A stretch of 64,000 nucleotides of DNA, from positions 186,001-250,000 of the forward strand of contig WOFQ01000003.1 of assembly GCA_012184525.1 (NCBI GenBank), written 5' to 3'. The position numbers and the translations under genes were made by a program. The notes below the pieces were generated by a model, which saw only the letters and a program-made list of their open reading frames with translations, did no database searches and was not told the origin of the DNA. The stretch comes from Xenoacremonium recifei (taxonomy: Eukaryota; Ascomycota; Sordariomycetes; Hypocreales; Nectriaceae). The stretch's first letter is position 1, and each line of letters opens with the position of its first letter. This document shows, in pieces, positions 9,911-21,129 of the stretch.

Positions 9911-12147
9911 ATGGAGTCTCTCGTGAGACAGGTGGAGTCTCTTGCCATCGAGGCGCCTACCAACCGATTCTTGGACATTCTTCGTGCGTCCCAGCAGCAT
10001 CAAGTGGTGATTCTCTCGAGCGACACAGACCCAGACAAGTCAATACAAGTCCCCCAGCTGGTCGTCTCCAGTCTAGACAATACCTCAAGCCATCTTCGGG
10101 TTGTATGTACCCGCCCGAGGTACAGAGATGCGGTCGCACTGGCCATACGAGTTTCCCGGGACATGCGTGTTGTTTTGGGCGAGGATGTTGGCTACCACGT
10201 CCCCGGCGACAGAAGGTCCGATAAAGGAGGTAAGATGACGAAGCTCATGTACATGACTGAAGATAGCCTCCTTGCCAAGCATGCCTGCGATCAGGACCTG
10301 TCCGAGTACTCATATGTCATCGTCGACGAAGCGCACGAACGAACCCTTGACATCGACATTTTGCTCGCGTTGCTGAAGAAAACGCTGCGCCGGCGCAAGG
10401 ACATGAAGGTAATCATTATCCTACCCTTATCGGATCCTTCCAATGCTGACATGGAAGTTGGCAGGTAATCATCATGTCGGCCCTCTTGGACGTTCAGAAG
10501 TTTCAGGATTATTTCAATGGGTGCCCGGTGGTGCAGGTCAGAGACGTGAGTTGGCCCTAGCTGCGCCAAGTAAATGGCCTACTAACTCTTTGACTGTAGG
10601 ATAGGTTTCACGTCCAAAACTTCTACGCAGAACCTCATCCAGACTATGAAATCACGGCGGCCAATTATGTGAAACATATCCACGAAAATAAAGGACAGGG
10701 CGATATCCTTGTCTTCGTCCCCAGTCAAGGTTCCGTCAGGAGAGTCGTCGACTTTGTCAGCCAGATTACCAACAACCTCAGCATTTTCCCTTTGCACTTG
10801 GCCCTGTCTACCGCTCAGATGAATCTGGCGATGAAGCCCAGTCAACATCGGAAGTGCGTCGTGTCTACTGATATTGCAGAGACTCGCATGACGGTTGAGA
10901 ACATCGTTTACGTTATCGATACTGGAATGACACAGCAAACGATCTTCAATCCTCGCCTTGCCATGCATATGGTTCAGATCCGTCCTATGTCCCAGTCAAC
11001 AGGAAGGCTGCGTTCTGGGCGAGCCGGTCGGACAAGAGATGGCTTTTGTTATCGGCTCTTTCGCGAGGAAGACTTCGACAATACTTTGGCACCATCCACT
11101 CCGCCAATGATCCAATGTACTAGCATCAACAAAGCAGTTCTGAAGTTGTGCCATGCTGGCCATGTCCATATCCTTGACTTTGACTTTATTGATGCCCCTC
11201 ATCCAGAGGCAATCACACGTGCTGCGCAGGATCTTCTAAACTTGTATGTACCAATAAACTATCGTCGCCATTCATTGAACATCACTGACATCGTTAACAA
11301 CAGGGGGCTCATTAACACAGACAGCTCGCTGACTCGGTCAGGTCGCCTCGCTGCATGGTATCCCCTCGAGCCCATCTGGTATCGGGCCACTGAAGAGGGC
11401 GCAAAGGCTGGCTGTGGCTTGGTGATGCTCTATATCGCGGTTTTGTGCAGCCATGAGAGGTCAATTTTTCTTCCGCCGCCTCACGAAGGGATTCAAGATC
11501 CTAGAGTGGCAGCTGCATTTTCACCATCCGACCATCTCGCTCTCGCCCGTACCTTCATGATGTACGTTACTGCGCGCCAGAAACACCGAGATGAAGTCCA
11601 CTTCGATCTTGGTGATTGGTGCCGACAAAATTGTCTGGATATTGAGGCGTTGGAGGTGGTTTATCACGAGGTTCGACGACTGACTCCTTTTCTGAACCAT
11701 ATCCCAAACTTTCTTACGACAACGGAGTTGGTAAAGAGCCATTATTCGATTGTTCCAAAGGCCCTCGCGACTGCCTTCTGCACACAAATCGCCATCCGTA
11801 TTGGTACTAACGACTATCGAACCATCCCTGAGGACGTTCCCTGCAGGCTTCCACCTCACAGCTGTCTGGCCGCTCATAACTTCGAGTGGGTTATGTACAC
11901 CACCCTGGAGATGCCAGATGAGCATGATGATGCCATAATCGAGACGGCCACAGCAATTTGTCCAGACTGGCTGGTGGTATGTCAACAAAACTTGTGCCTG
12001 TATGGTTTGCTAACAGACATTCAGGGCCTGCCCTACTTCGAAGAAGACAAGATGCCGGTAGGGTCGGATGGCTTGCTACGACAGCCCAACGTAAAGGCCA
12101 GTTTGGATGCTGCGAAGGCAAGATTGGAATCTAGACAGAGTAGTTAG
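9911..12147 (+). CDS. divergent Prp43-like DEAH protein with degenerate ATPase motifs
   Basis: Five exons (introns 10409-10464, 10546-10599, 11244-11303, 11977-12024) join to 672 residues, a little shorter than Prp43. Organisation is that of a Prp43-type helicase: RecA1, RecA2 and the C-terminal HA2/OB region (NFEWVMYTTLEMP). The DEAHER box is intact. Motif I is SSDTDPDKSIQVPQL where the normal copy at 1-422 has SSETGSGKSTQVPQL, so both P-loop glycines flanking the Ser are lost while the Lys stays. Motif Ia is TRPRYRDA, motif III SAL instead of SAT, and motif VI RLRSGRAGR instead of QQRAGRAGR. The frame is clean despite this, so it is probably still translated. I infer weak or no ATP hydrolysis, perhaps a regulatory or competitor paralogue. 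It lacks a 3' SINE-type element. Confidence 0.85.
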
Positions 12148-12659
12148 GCGGATTATGTCACTGTCTGGGGGTGGTGGTGCTTTCACGGATGCAAGGTGCC
12201 TGGAGTTTGGACCAAGGCGTTTATGGTACCCTCCGTACGCCCCTCAAATAAGGATAAATCAGCTCACTCTACTTTCACGCGTTGTGTCATCGGTTTTGAG
12301 GAGTGAAGGAACAAGGTGATCGTGTAACTCTATAAGAGAATGGTACTTTTATGTGTGCATGAGTGTGTTTGTGAGGACACTTGAGAGGGATTGTTTCGGA
12401 GGAGGTGTTTGGGAAGGAATGATTGTTTGAGAGAGATTGAACGTTGGAGGAAACGGGTGTGTTCGCGAGAGAGTGACTTTGAGTCGCCAACAACCTGAAA
12501 TATATTAGGCAGCACATCGATCTGTAAACGCGGCGATTGTCTAAGATACATCCTGAAGGATCCCAAACGACACCAATACGTCAATTGTCAAGCCACGACA
12601 CATCCTCAATATGGTAAATGCCGTCAATGGTGTCTGATCAATGATCTTGTATCTTCCAA
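12148..12659. other. intergenic, no gene recognised
   Basis: Low-complexity GT-rich sequence (12340-12480); no domain, RNA gene or repeat is recognised. Confidence 0.4.
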
Positions 12660-12760
12660 ACCCTCAGTCAAATCGGCGATATCCTCGTTGGACATTCTGT
12701 GTTCATCTGATCAGCTTCCAGGCGTTGGACACCCCGAGAATCACTTACGTAGCTAGTATC
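12660..12760 (-). pseudogene. 5' relic of the 7918-8391 gene family
   Basis: The reverse strand has GTAAGT, then GCTGATCAGATGAACACAG directly before ATG-TCC (12695), matching the 5' UTR intron end and start of the gene at 8391 (GCTGATCAAATAAACACAG, ATG-TCC). Coding similarity ends after a few codons (MSNEDIA). Confidence 0.5.
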
Positions 12761-13184
12761 TGTATCTTTGAGACAGAATGGGATGATGATGACGTACTAT
12801 TGAAAGTTTTGACAAAGAGCGCGCGTTGGAAAGTTGGAGTGAGAAAGGGGATTACGGGGAAGTGGTCGCGTTCAGGAATTTGAATGATGAACGACTTGAT
12901 TCAGTTTGGGATTGCGTTAGTGGGCGAGGTAAAGAGAAAACAGTGGTGGGGCCAGTCCTTCTTAAAGAGGAAACACACAGCAGAGAGCCAGCTGCAAATA
13001 CCAATCAAATACGAGTCACAATTTCTGTGGAGAATCAAAGCGCTAGCGGGGTACTGTCACGTTATCTACTACGGTCGACGCCTTGTTTAAACCTGACCAG
13101 CAGATCTCATCCCTACTCATCCTCACCACAACACAACGCAGCACCGCAACCAAGCACTCAGGATTTTCGACAGAACGATATAAC
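12761..13184. promoter_or_regulatory. leader and upstream region of the NAPIHH-repeat gene
   Basis: The last 90 bases are a CA-rich leader (CACAACACAACGCAGC, TTTTCGACAGAACGA). It closely resembles the leader upstream of the RRM-like gene P3 on the reverse strand (CACTCGACAGAACGA, about 18020), so the two gene types share 5' sequence. Confidence 0.45.
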
Positions 13185-13245
13185 GTAAAGTATTCAAAGC
13201 ATGTTACCCTTTGCGAAAGGCGCAGTAACTAATTAGACACATAGA

Positions 13246-13883
13246 ATGGCTTACGACGCTGCGCACGAGAATCACATCGAGCCGGATGAGAACGAAGAGC
13301 GACTGACGACAACCGCACCCACGTCCTCGACTTCGACGCCTGCAGAATCCACGACCGCAGCACCCGCTACCACAACTCGCATTGGCGCAGCTGATATCGC
13401 GTTAATGACCTTTGAAGAGCTTGAGGCCTTCGCAGCACAGGAGGACCGTGAAGTCTTCCTGGGACAGGCTCTTCAGGATGGTGCTGCCGCCCTACGGACT
13501 GGTGCTGCAGCTCTCGACTTGCCAACGCCCTGAATTGCCAAGTCGCAGCTGCTATTGGCGCAGCTGACGTTGCCTCTGCGGCACATGAACAGCTTGACGG
13601 CATTCGCACACAGGAAGCCCGTGAGGCATTCCTTACGCAGGCTCTTCGTGATACCGTTGCTGCCCTGGACAATCTTGCAGCTGCTCTCCGATTCGTCGAG
13701 GCCCCGATCCACCACGTCGCAGATGCTATGGCTGCATCAAAGGCTGCGGACTCTGCTATTTCTGCTATCTTTAATTATTTTACTCGCAAATGGTGTCCTG
13801 CTGCGAACCCCAACGATCCGATTGTCTTCGTCGACGAGGCAGGGGAAGTGGTAGAGACTATCTACCCTCACCCCGAGCTGTAA
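13246..13883 (+). pseudogene. NAPIHH-repeat Ala-rich protein with one frameshift
   Basis: The ATG at 13246 follows a 60-nt 5' UTR intron (13185-13244; GTAAAG, CTAATTAG). A Thr/Ser/Pro-rich start leads into two tandem repeats of about 90 residues: ALQDGAAALRTGAAALD and, further on, ALRDTVAALDNLAAALRF with EAPIHHVADAMAASKAADS. One base is missing near 13519 (GACTTGCC where relatives have TTCGCC), giving a stop at 13531-13533. Shifting one frame restores reading to TAA at 13881-13883 (212 codons in all). A single lesion in a clean frame points to recent loss or a sequence error. The repeat is shared with 22620-23339 and with exon 2 of the RRM-like gene at 18653. Confidence 0.65.
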
Positions 13884-14599
13884 TATCTGACATAATGCAC
13901 TCACACACCGGTCACCATTTACGACTTCATCCATACTGAGGACGTGCTCAATTTCAATGCCCGACTGAGGGTGGCATGATCTCAGCTGATATTTTATCAA
14001 GGAAAAGTAAGGCTTCTTCTCGTCGTCGACGATCTTCCATCTCTTCTGTAGACTAACGTTCAGTAGGGAGACCTATCACACAGGCATACCGAATCCACCA
14101 TTGAGAGGTCGGTGGAGCGGACAACAAGCGACAGCATCCATAAACGGGCTAAATGAGTTGGACGCCGCGGGGAGCCTCAGTTGACAATTGTGAAGTGCTA
14201 TGTTGTTGTATTTATGATGACGGGACTCCCTAGCTAGTTAGTAAAAGTTTTTCAAATCGTTGCTTTCTCCATCATGGTCAGGAACAATGCTTCTATCATA
14301 GCTCTCGAAAGCACTCTCATCGTCGTGCACTTCGTGGAGCTCGGGTGGGATTCTTTATACTCGAGGGCCCCAGAGCCAGTAACAACTCCCACATTGCGAG
14401 TTTTGATATGGCTTTCGCCGTAGTTTGCCTTTTTTTTTTTCTTCTAAAACTTGCTACGTAGCGCGTTCCTCGAAACCCGATCTGCAAGTGTGCATGAGGT
14501 GACCGAAGTGCATCGCGGCGAGAAACGACCAGCTCAAAGGGCGACGCAATAGAATATCGACGTAACGGTGATTGATGCTACTTGAAGGAGCAATAGACA
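13884..14599. other. intergenic, no gene recognised
   Basis: Unique-looking sequence with a T10 run at about 14429; nothing can be assigned. Confidence 0.4.
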
Positions 14600-14876
14600 T
14601 CATTCAGTGTCAAAAAAAATACAAATACAGACCAATACTATGCTAAAGCCTCTCGCTGTTCTTTAAACTATATGCTTAATGAAACTCAATCTTTATTTAT
14701 AGTCTTTCTCTTAAATTTATATCCTGAAAAGATAATTATATAATAATATCAGATAATAAAGAAGGAATATTTTCTTAGGGGAGTTTTATATATAAACTGC
14801 TTTTATCTAGTTATAAAAATAATATATTTAAGAAATAAACTAGAGAGAAGTTTAAATAATATAGATCTAGGTTAGA
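14600..14876. repeat. AT-rich tract
   Basis: Runs of TATA/AATA/TTAT with almost no G or C and no open frame, leading directly into the 19-bp minisatellite. This composition is typical of repeat relics altered by RIP in ascomycetes; the original element is not recognisable. Confidence 0.6.
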
Positions 14877-15027
14877 TATAAGGACCCAGATTAGGGATAA
14901 GGACCCAGATTAGGGATAAGGACCCAGATCAGGGATAAGGACCCAGATCAGAGATGAGGATCTATTTTAGAGATCAGGACCCAGATTATAGATGAGGATC
15001 CAGTTTAGAGATAAGGATCTAATTTAT
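14877..15027. repeat. 19-bp minisatellite, about 8 units
   Basis: The unit AAGGACCCAGATTAGGGAT is repeated about eight times, the first four almost perfect, the rest drifting (GAGGATCCAGTTTAGAGAT). The same unit recurs in the other orientation at 28270-28370 and 24591-24645. It lies upstream of the C2H2 relic at 15375. Confidence 0.93.
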
Positions 15028-15374
15028 TGTGAATTAACACTTCGCCGTTTATGCCGTATATCTGGTTACTGACAGAGCCCTAAATATTAAGAAGCAGTTG
15101 ATTATGCTTAAAAGGGCCGAAGAAATGCTTGAAAGAGACCTCGGGATCCAAGATCTGCACCGCTACTTTAACAGAAAGGAAGCCGGTTGTCTGTAACAAT
15201 ATCAACCATAGCCTTGATTGCTTTGGCGGCTGACTCTGCTGCCTTCGGAGGAGTCTGCCCCAGATTTGCGACGATGGAAAAAACCAGGTCCTTAGTTATC
15301 AGTTGAGCGGCCGGGTAGCGATCGCTCAAATAGCTCAGGCTCGATGACGTCCGGGAGATCTTCGTTGTCAATAC
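15028..15374. other. spacer upstream of the C2H2 relic
   Basis: A reverse-strand ATG at about 15383 starts a short acidic frame (MSDECIDNEDLPDVIEPEL) that soon stops. I cannot tell whether it is coding. No other feature. Confidence 0.3.
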
Positions 15375-15740
15375 ATTCATCGCTCATATTTGACAGAGGT
15401 TGGGCGAGAGGAATATTAAATTCTATCAGAATCGCTCGTCGAGCAATTTGGGACAAAGCAGGCGCTCCTCAACCACGTTAACCATCATACCGGAGACCAA
15501 TTCTTTTGCGGTGAACCAGATTGCACCGACTGGTTCTCCACAAAAGATCAACTTGACAATCACAAGAACAAGTGGCATCCGGGTTGGAAAGAGAGGGTCA
15601 CCAAGCCAGCCCCCGATCCCAAGAAACTTACCTGTGATGAGCTAGACTGCGGCAAGCCATACGTGAACCGTGGGAACCTTACCAAGCACAAGAAATAAAA
15701 GCATCCTGGCTGGAAGGAGAGGCAGAATGTCCCTTGAGCA
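15375..15740 (+). pseudogene. C2H2 zinc-finger protein, C-terminal relic
   Basis: One frame (15427-15699) reads QALLNHVNHHTGDQFFC, then CGEPDC...HKNKWHPGWKERV, then LTCDELDCGKPYVNRGN and LTKHKK-TAA-KHPGWKER. Two C2H2 fingers are complete in Cys spacing; the last His pair is broken by the stop at 15696-15698. The repeated HPGWKER linker shows the fingers arose by duplication. No start codon is visible. A SINE-type element follows about 130 bp downstream. Confidence 0.65.
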
Positions 15741-15865
15741 TCCGCCATCATCGCCATGGCCATAGCCACCACCACCACCACCACCATAAAAAGAACCAAA
15801 AAAAAAAAGAAAAAAAACCACCGGATATCCTTTCTTGGAGAAGCCAGTTTGTTCTTCTAGAACAC

Positions 15866-16085
15866 TCTCATTAGAGTCAGGGTAACCTGACTCTAATAGT
15901 GGAGGGGGAAACCCCACCACATTCTACTTCCTCACAGCCCTGCGGCTTTACTTCTTCGTGGCCCGACGGCCATACTTCTTCATGGGCCAGCGCCCTCAAG
16001 TCAGATTTGGCATCCCTCATTGATACTGAGTGCCTTGTACAGAGTCTGCCTTGGGGCTGGGTTCAATCTAGACGGGCTGTACCTT
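15866..16085 (+). mobile_element. tRNA-like SINE-type element, copy S3
   Basis: It begins with the hairpin AGAGTCAGGGTAACCTGACTCT, then GGAGGGGGAAACCCCACC and a three-fold module ACTTCTTC-n-GGCCC-ACGGCC-AT. It ends with a B-box-like GGGTTCAATC. It is nearly identical to S5 (23358-23600) over the first 150 bp. Confidence 0.7.
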
Positions 16086-16199
16086 TGGTGATCTCGGGTG
16101 AGGGGTGTGTACAGTTGCGTCTGAATGATTCGTCGGGTCTCAGCAAGCTCTTCATTATGAGCGAAGACGGTTTACTTGTCGCGGTACATTGAAGAAATG

Positions 16200-16800
16200 A
16201 AAGTGAGGTAACGTGATCTTTCCATTGCACGCTCAAGGAAGCTGGTGCACGGCCGCTACCATGCTCTTCCTCATGCAAATTGAGAACCAAGGTACGCGAA
16301 TTGTGTCTTCCTCCTTGCACCTCACTGCACGCTCGAGGCCACACACAAGCGTGGGTGCCTGGCTCATATGCACCACCCCTGTCTGTTTCTGTGTCTTGCA
16401 GGTCGCCACGCGGACAGGAGGTGAGTTGCCCGACTCGGCACCAACTCCCGCTCTGAGCGCATCCCCGATACTGAGCACGTTCTTTATTTCAAGCCCTGTC
16501 CAGAGAGCAAGGCCAAGCTGCGTTCGCGGGACAAGCGACAGACACCAACACCCTGGACCCTTCTGTGTCGACCGTATCACATAGCTCAGTGTGCGCCGCA
16601 AGCCTGACCCTCAAGACGTCTTCTTCGATACGAACATATCAGCTTCCTCCCTAGCTTCGGGCTGTGTTTGGAATCATTGCTGGCCGTCAGAAGGCGTTAT
16701 TATCTTTGGTTCCTGTCTCAGCTGTGAGGGCCTTTGCCAATGTCCACAGCACTGGAAAATTCCACGAAACAGAGCGACGAATCGAGCAGCGAGCTGAGCA
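16200..16800 (+). pseudogene. unidentified gene, broken (paired with 25850-26280)
   Basis: A probable intron acceptor (TTGCAG at about 16400) is followed by VARLGTNSRSERIPDTEHV. This matches VAQLNAHSRFDRITDIKRV at 25880-25935 after the same kind of acceptor. Similarity continues to CTTTGCCAATGTCCACAGCA at 16730, which matches CTTTGCTAATGTCCAAAGCA at 26170. Both copies carry stops in every frame. Family unknown. Confidence 0.5.
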
Positions 16801-16974
16801 ACAAATTGACCTATGAGTCCCGCGCCGTACATCATTACTGTGTGTGGTTAGTGATGTGATCCAACATTCACCCATGCCACGCGTCCAAAATTTGCATCTA
16901 TCCCCTTAGTGCCTCACTCCCCGCACCCCCGCCTGTTCACACCAGAGATCAATTCTTCATATGAAGAATAAAGA

Positions 16975-17190
16975 ACGTGACGGGGTTCGAACCCGATTCC
17001 TCAAAGGGAACTGCCCCTCTGCAGCACGCCCAAGGAATTTAAACCTGAGTTGGCCGTTAGGCCCAAGGACATATGCTGGGAAGCGTTTGATGAAATATGC
17101 TAGGAAGCGTTTGATGACATAGACTTTGGTGGGGTTGCCCCCTCCATAAGAGTCAGGTTGCCCTGGCTCCAAGAGTGTTATGAGCGGACT
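16975..17190 (-). mobile_element. tRNA-like SINE-type element, copy S4 (best full-length)
   Basis: On the reverse strand: hairpin GAGCCAGGGCAACCTGACTC, GGAGGGGGCAACCCCACCA, a duplicated GCGTTTC-AGCATAT block, then CTTGGGCGTGCTGCAGAGGGG, a TTCC...GGAA hairpin and a strong B box (CGGGTTCGAACCCCG). It starts 8 bp after the stop of the RRM-like gene at 17198 and has the same orientation. Confidence 0.72.
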
Positions 17191-17197
17191 CCATTGC

Positions 17198-17941
17198 TCA
17201 ATCACTAGATTCGGAACCCGAGGAGGTGTCGGGTTCGGGGAGGTTAGAGGTTCGTTCACAGAGACCGCGCCTACGGCGACGGTGAGCAGGGCCGGCGGGT
17301 TGGGGCGCTGAGGTGGCTGGAGCAGCGGCTGGGCTAGTTGGGGCCGGGGTACTCGTGACCGGGGCAGCGGGGGTCGTGCTGGCAGTGGCCGGGGCAGTGA
17401 TGACTGTGGCCGGAGTAGTGGTGGCCGGTTCAGTGGTGGCCAGTTCAGTGATGGCCGGGGCCGGGACGGTGGCGGCTGGGGCAGCGGTGGTAGCAGCTGC
17501 GGAGGTGGTAGCAGCTGGAGGAGTTGCAGTTGCCTGGGTGGTAGACAACTGAGCGGAGTTCAGGGGAGCGCTCTATGGGATTCAAATTAGCGGGGGGGAA
17601 AGAGATACGAGATCAGGGTCGCTGACGGCATGTTTGGCCGGACGGAAAACCGTAATTGTGCGGCCGCGAAATATCCACGTGCCGGCCTGGAGCTCGCGTT
17701 CGGCTCTGGCACAATCAGGGCGTGTCTCAAATGTGAGATGGACACACCCATAATGCTTGTGGTAAGGCTTTGCTGCCGCCTGCCAGAAAAACCGGAGACC
17801 ATTGGTGTTGCTCAATTTGGCCCTGCACACTCTCTTAAAGTGCACGCGGTCGGCCTTGAAATGGATGTTTTTGGCGACGAGGCATCGCTCTCTGACCCGA
17901 GCTCGTGCGATAAGTGGCTCATTCACTGGATCGTAAACCAT
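17198..17941 (-). CDS. RRM-like/Ala-rich family protein, member P3
   Basis: Two exons (17941-17627 and 17572-17198; a 54-nt intron with GTCAGC, GCTAATTT and CATAG) give 229 residues. Exon 1 shows the family RRM-like pattern: RCLVAKNIHF, HFKRVCRAKLS, LRFFWQ, YGCVHLTFETRPDCARAE and RTITVFRPAKHA. Exon 2 is almost entirely Ala/Thr/Pro (SAPLNSAQLSTTQATAT) and ends in a basic patch (HRRRRRG) and an acidic Ser tail (SSGSESSD). The intron falls directly after the last RRM strand, as in P1, P5 and P7. The leader (about 17960-18110) is CA-rich. The basic patch could be a nuclear signal or bind nucleic acid; this is inference. Confidence 0.7.
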
Positions 17942-18249
17942 TCTGCCTGTCTGATTAGCTAGTACGGATCTCGGGAGGGGAAGGAAGAATTACTTCGGGG
18001 TGTGTCGTTCTGTCGAGTGTTCTGAGTGCGTTGCTTTTTGTGTTGTTGTGTTGTGTTGTGATGAGGTTTAGTGGAGATGAGGTTTGACGGTTGAGCTTGA
18101 TCTGCCCTGGTCCCTGTAGACCCACAATACCTTATCCTTATTCTATGGATACCTCAGGCAGTCGATGCTTGCATTCACGTTTACTGAGGCGGAACAATCA
18201 CCACGTCCTCTCCGGATCAATCAAATATTGATGCTACGTTACAATTTAA

Positions 18250-18500
18250 GGGGCTATCGGTGGTAGATGCAGTCTGAATTTCTTCTGGGAGAGGCCGAAA
18301 ATCGGCGGCTCTGCCTACCTCCGCAACAGGCTCCGACTGTGCTCGTGTACTCGAGTTCTGGAGGTGCTCAAGGGCCTTATGATCAGAGGCTGTTAGATCA
18401 AAGTCAAGGTGGAATCAGGAACCTTGTGAGTGATATTGGTCTCATACTCTTGCCTTCACCGCTGACAAGCTGCAGCCAGTCAATAGACAATCTGTGGTAG
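18250..18500 (+). pseudogene. RRM-like family relic P4
   Basis: NFFWERPK matches the beta2 block FFWERPE of P7. A later GLMIRGC-stop-IKVKVE matches GLKIEGCEIRVEK of P5. A GTGAGTGATATT...GACAAGCTGCAG intron sits at the family position, followed by CCAGTCAATAGACA like exon 2 of P5 (CCCGTCGATAGACA). It lies head-on to P5, so the two are inverted relatives. Confidence 0.6.
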
Positions 18501-18652
18501 CCCTGAAAGATTCAAATGCCCGGAAATCATCAGTTGTGTTAAAATGGTAGTTAAAATATGTAATTCTATTCCTCCTCACACTAAAGCTAAGTGCTAAGCT
18601 AAGAAGCATGCCCTTATTTTAATATTCGCACTACAAATATTCAACGATAAAG

Positions 18653-19436
18653 TTAATCTTCGTCCTCATAAAATCTGATGATCGAGGAGGAACTGCGCGA
18701 TAAGGTAGGAAATTCAGACTGATCAGATGTGCCAGGCCACCTCGGATAAATCCTCCTGATATAAGAAGCGAGACCCTCAGAAGCAGCAGCTCTAGCAGCT
18801 CTTGCACCAGCCAGAGCAGCTGCGGCATGGTGAATAGGTGCATTCTCGAACCTGAAAGCAACAGCTGCCGCTTCCATGGCATCACCGGCGTTATTCAGAG
18901 CCTGTACCATAAACCGCATATGAGTTCTCCCTGAAGAAAAGAGACCGAGGCGTACAAGAGCCGGAGGCGAGGGAGAGGGCGGCGAAGAGGGTTGCGGGGG
19001 CGAGGCGGGCGACGACGGAGTTGCTGGAGGAGGAGTTGATGGCGGAGGAGTGCTGCTCAATAATGGCCTGTGTCTATCGACGGGCTGCAACTTAAACTTA
19101 TTAGCAGAGCAGTAAAGGTAAGAGTATGGGGTTTCTCACTGCCTTCTCGACCCTAATCTCACATCCTTCGATCTTAAGGCCCTTGAGCTCCTCCAGAGCC
19201 CGAGCACAGTCGCGGCTTGTCATAAAGGCAAGCCCGACCCAACTAAGATGTGTAGGGCGACCGACTGTTGGTCTCACCCAGAAGAAGGTGACACTGAATT
19301 CATCAGTGAGCGTATCTCGGCAAGCCCCCTTAAAGCTTGCACGAGAGATTGCATCACTGATATTGGTCGCAAGGAGGAGCTTCTCGTTCGCCCGGTACTG
19401 CATCACCGCATCTAGCCACTGCTGGTGATACTCCAT
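18653..19436 (-). CDS. RRM-like/Ala-rich family protein, member P5, with NAPIHH repeat
   Basis: Two exons (19436-19140 and 19084-18653; a 55-nt intron with GTGAGA, GCTAATAA and TTGCAG) give 242 residues. Exon 1 is the RRM-like unit (KLLLATNI, SFKGACRDTL, VTFFWVRP, LSWVGLAFMTS, CARALEELKGLKIEG, CEIRVEKA). Exon 2 has a Ser/Pro-rich linker and then one NAPIHH repeat (ALNNAGDAMEAAAVAF, ENAPIHHAAAALAGARA) and an acidic end (RFYEDED). It links the RRM-like family with the stand-alone NAPIHH proteins at 13246 and 22620. No SINE-type element follows this member. Confidence 0.7.
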
Positions 19437-20040
19437 CCTGGGTCACTGATTAGCCGTTGTCTATTTGTATGAGAACCTTAAGATACCTTAGTGAGGCCTG
19501 ATATGATGCTGTGTCTCGAAAATTCTGGTGCGATGGCTGGTGCGAGTTTGACTTGTTTTTGCGTTATGAGAGTTGTGACGGAGCGTGTGGGTTCAATTGG
19601 CTGTGGAATTTGTGGGGCCGTCGTCCTGACATCAACGAGAAATCATATTAGACAGAGTGATGTGGGAAGTCGTCCTTTCCCTCGTATAACAGGGACAATA
19701 AAATGGCCCACGAGCCCAAGCTTTGTGAAGGAGGCGAGGCTGATCCTTGCGTAGAGGGGAAGCAGTAACGCCTGTTACGAAACGAGACTCCGGCAACCAG
19801 CAGCATCCCCCTTTCGTCTGCATGGTTTTCTTTCGAACAGCAGAGGTTTTGGTCTTGGGTTCAATACAGAAATTTCTACCATAACAGGAACAACGCGGGA
19901 TATCGGCGTAACGGCCCAGTCTACCGCCAGCCTTGCGAGGGATACGATTTTACCATCCGTCCTAGGATCGATGGGATTTCCTAATTCAACAGTGGTACAC
20001 ACCGGGAAGTGGAACGAGGTCAGGGTTATGCCGCTCTAGA
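19437..20040. other. intergenic, no gene recognised
   Basis: Upstream region of P5; nothing else recognised. Confidence 0.4.
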
Positions 20041-20160
20041 GTCTATCATCAGTGTTGAAAAGCGGGCGTCCACGTCTACCATCAACGTTGTAAACAGGGC
20101 GGTGCCCGTGTCTATCACTAGCACCATATGCCTGTGTTTATCACTAACGCTGTAAGGAGT
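20041..20160. repeat. degenerate tandem repeat, four units of about 26-36 bp
   Basis: Units begin TCTATCATCAGTGTTG, TCTACCATCAACGTTG, TCTATCACTAGCACC and TTTATCACTAACGCTG, with similar GGGCG-CC(C)GTG ends in the first two. Confidence 0.6.
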
Positions 20161-20889
20161 GCGGAGCTCGGATGTATCTTCTTATCATTTAGAAATCGTT
20201 CACCGATCGTATCGTGTAGGCAATTAGACGTCACAGTCGAAAACCACCGTGGAAACTTGTTGGAAGAGCCCGTGGACGAGAGGGCTGGAAGATGAATCGA
20301 TGTGTGTGGAGAAAGTTCGGCGAATTCGGACAAGAATGATCGATATGTGTGGGAGGAATGAATTCCGACGTCCCTAGGAGAGCGCCGGTTCGGTGTGTAT
20401 GGGTGGAATTTTGATGCTACTCGGACGAGAACCACTCAGCTGACATCGGAAAGGTTAGCGGTAATTTTATACTCAAAAGATACGGGAGGTCCGATTTCTT
20501 CTCTGCTCAATGCTCTGTAACCAGGCACTCTCTAGTCGTTCGGTGAGCCTCCAGTACAGCCCTCGACTTAGGCTCGTCGATGGTTTCGAAGGCCTGGTGC
20601 AAGGCGGAGGCATCACATATGGAGTTGAACGCCCAGGCGACTGTAAGTTGATGTATCCTGATATCAGCAGGTCTTTGAATACTGCTGAAGATACAGATTG
20701 AATGTCGCTGTTATGGGCGACGATTGACTGTGCGCCGACCCTTACTAACCCGTTCTCGACCTTTGACCTTAATAACTGCTTGTGGTTGATGATATCGGAA
20801 TAGCGGGCAGTGCAGAGGGTAAGCTGAAATAAGATATAAGGATAATAGTGTCGTAGGTGAATGCATAGAAGTTGGCGACCATACCCTTA
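20161..20889. other. intergenic, no gene recognised
   Basis: Short ORFs only; none has a recognisable domain. Confidence 0.4.
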
Positions 20890-21129
20890 TCAATAGAGTT
20901 AGGAATAACTAAAGGGGATTATATAGTCCTATATAAAGTATCGAGAATTAGCTTAAAGGTAGAGATAGTACTCTTCTTAAAGGGAATCTTAAAGTTAAAT
21001 ATTATAATAGAGATATAATTAATAATAATACTATAAAGTATTATTAAGCCAGATTATTTAATATATAATTATGATTAAATATTAAAAGAAGAAATAATAA
21101 ATAATTTAAGGAATTATTATAATTTATTT
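20890..21129. repeat. AT-rich tract
   Basis: TA-dominated sequence without open frames, adjoining the LTR-like block. Confidence 0.6.

Noticed and set aside
14877..15027. possible telomere-type repeat (TTAGGG-like pieces)
   Set aside because: TAGGG occurs only as part of a 19-bp unit; the canonical TTAGGG tandem is absent.
16975..17040. functional tRNA gene
   Set aside because: The B-box arm is perfect but the acceptor and D-arm do not fold into a cloverleaf, and the sequence belongs to the SINE-type repeat family.
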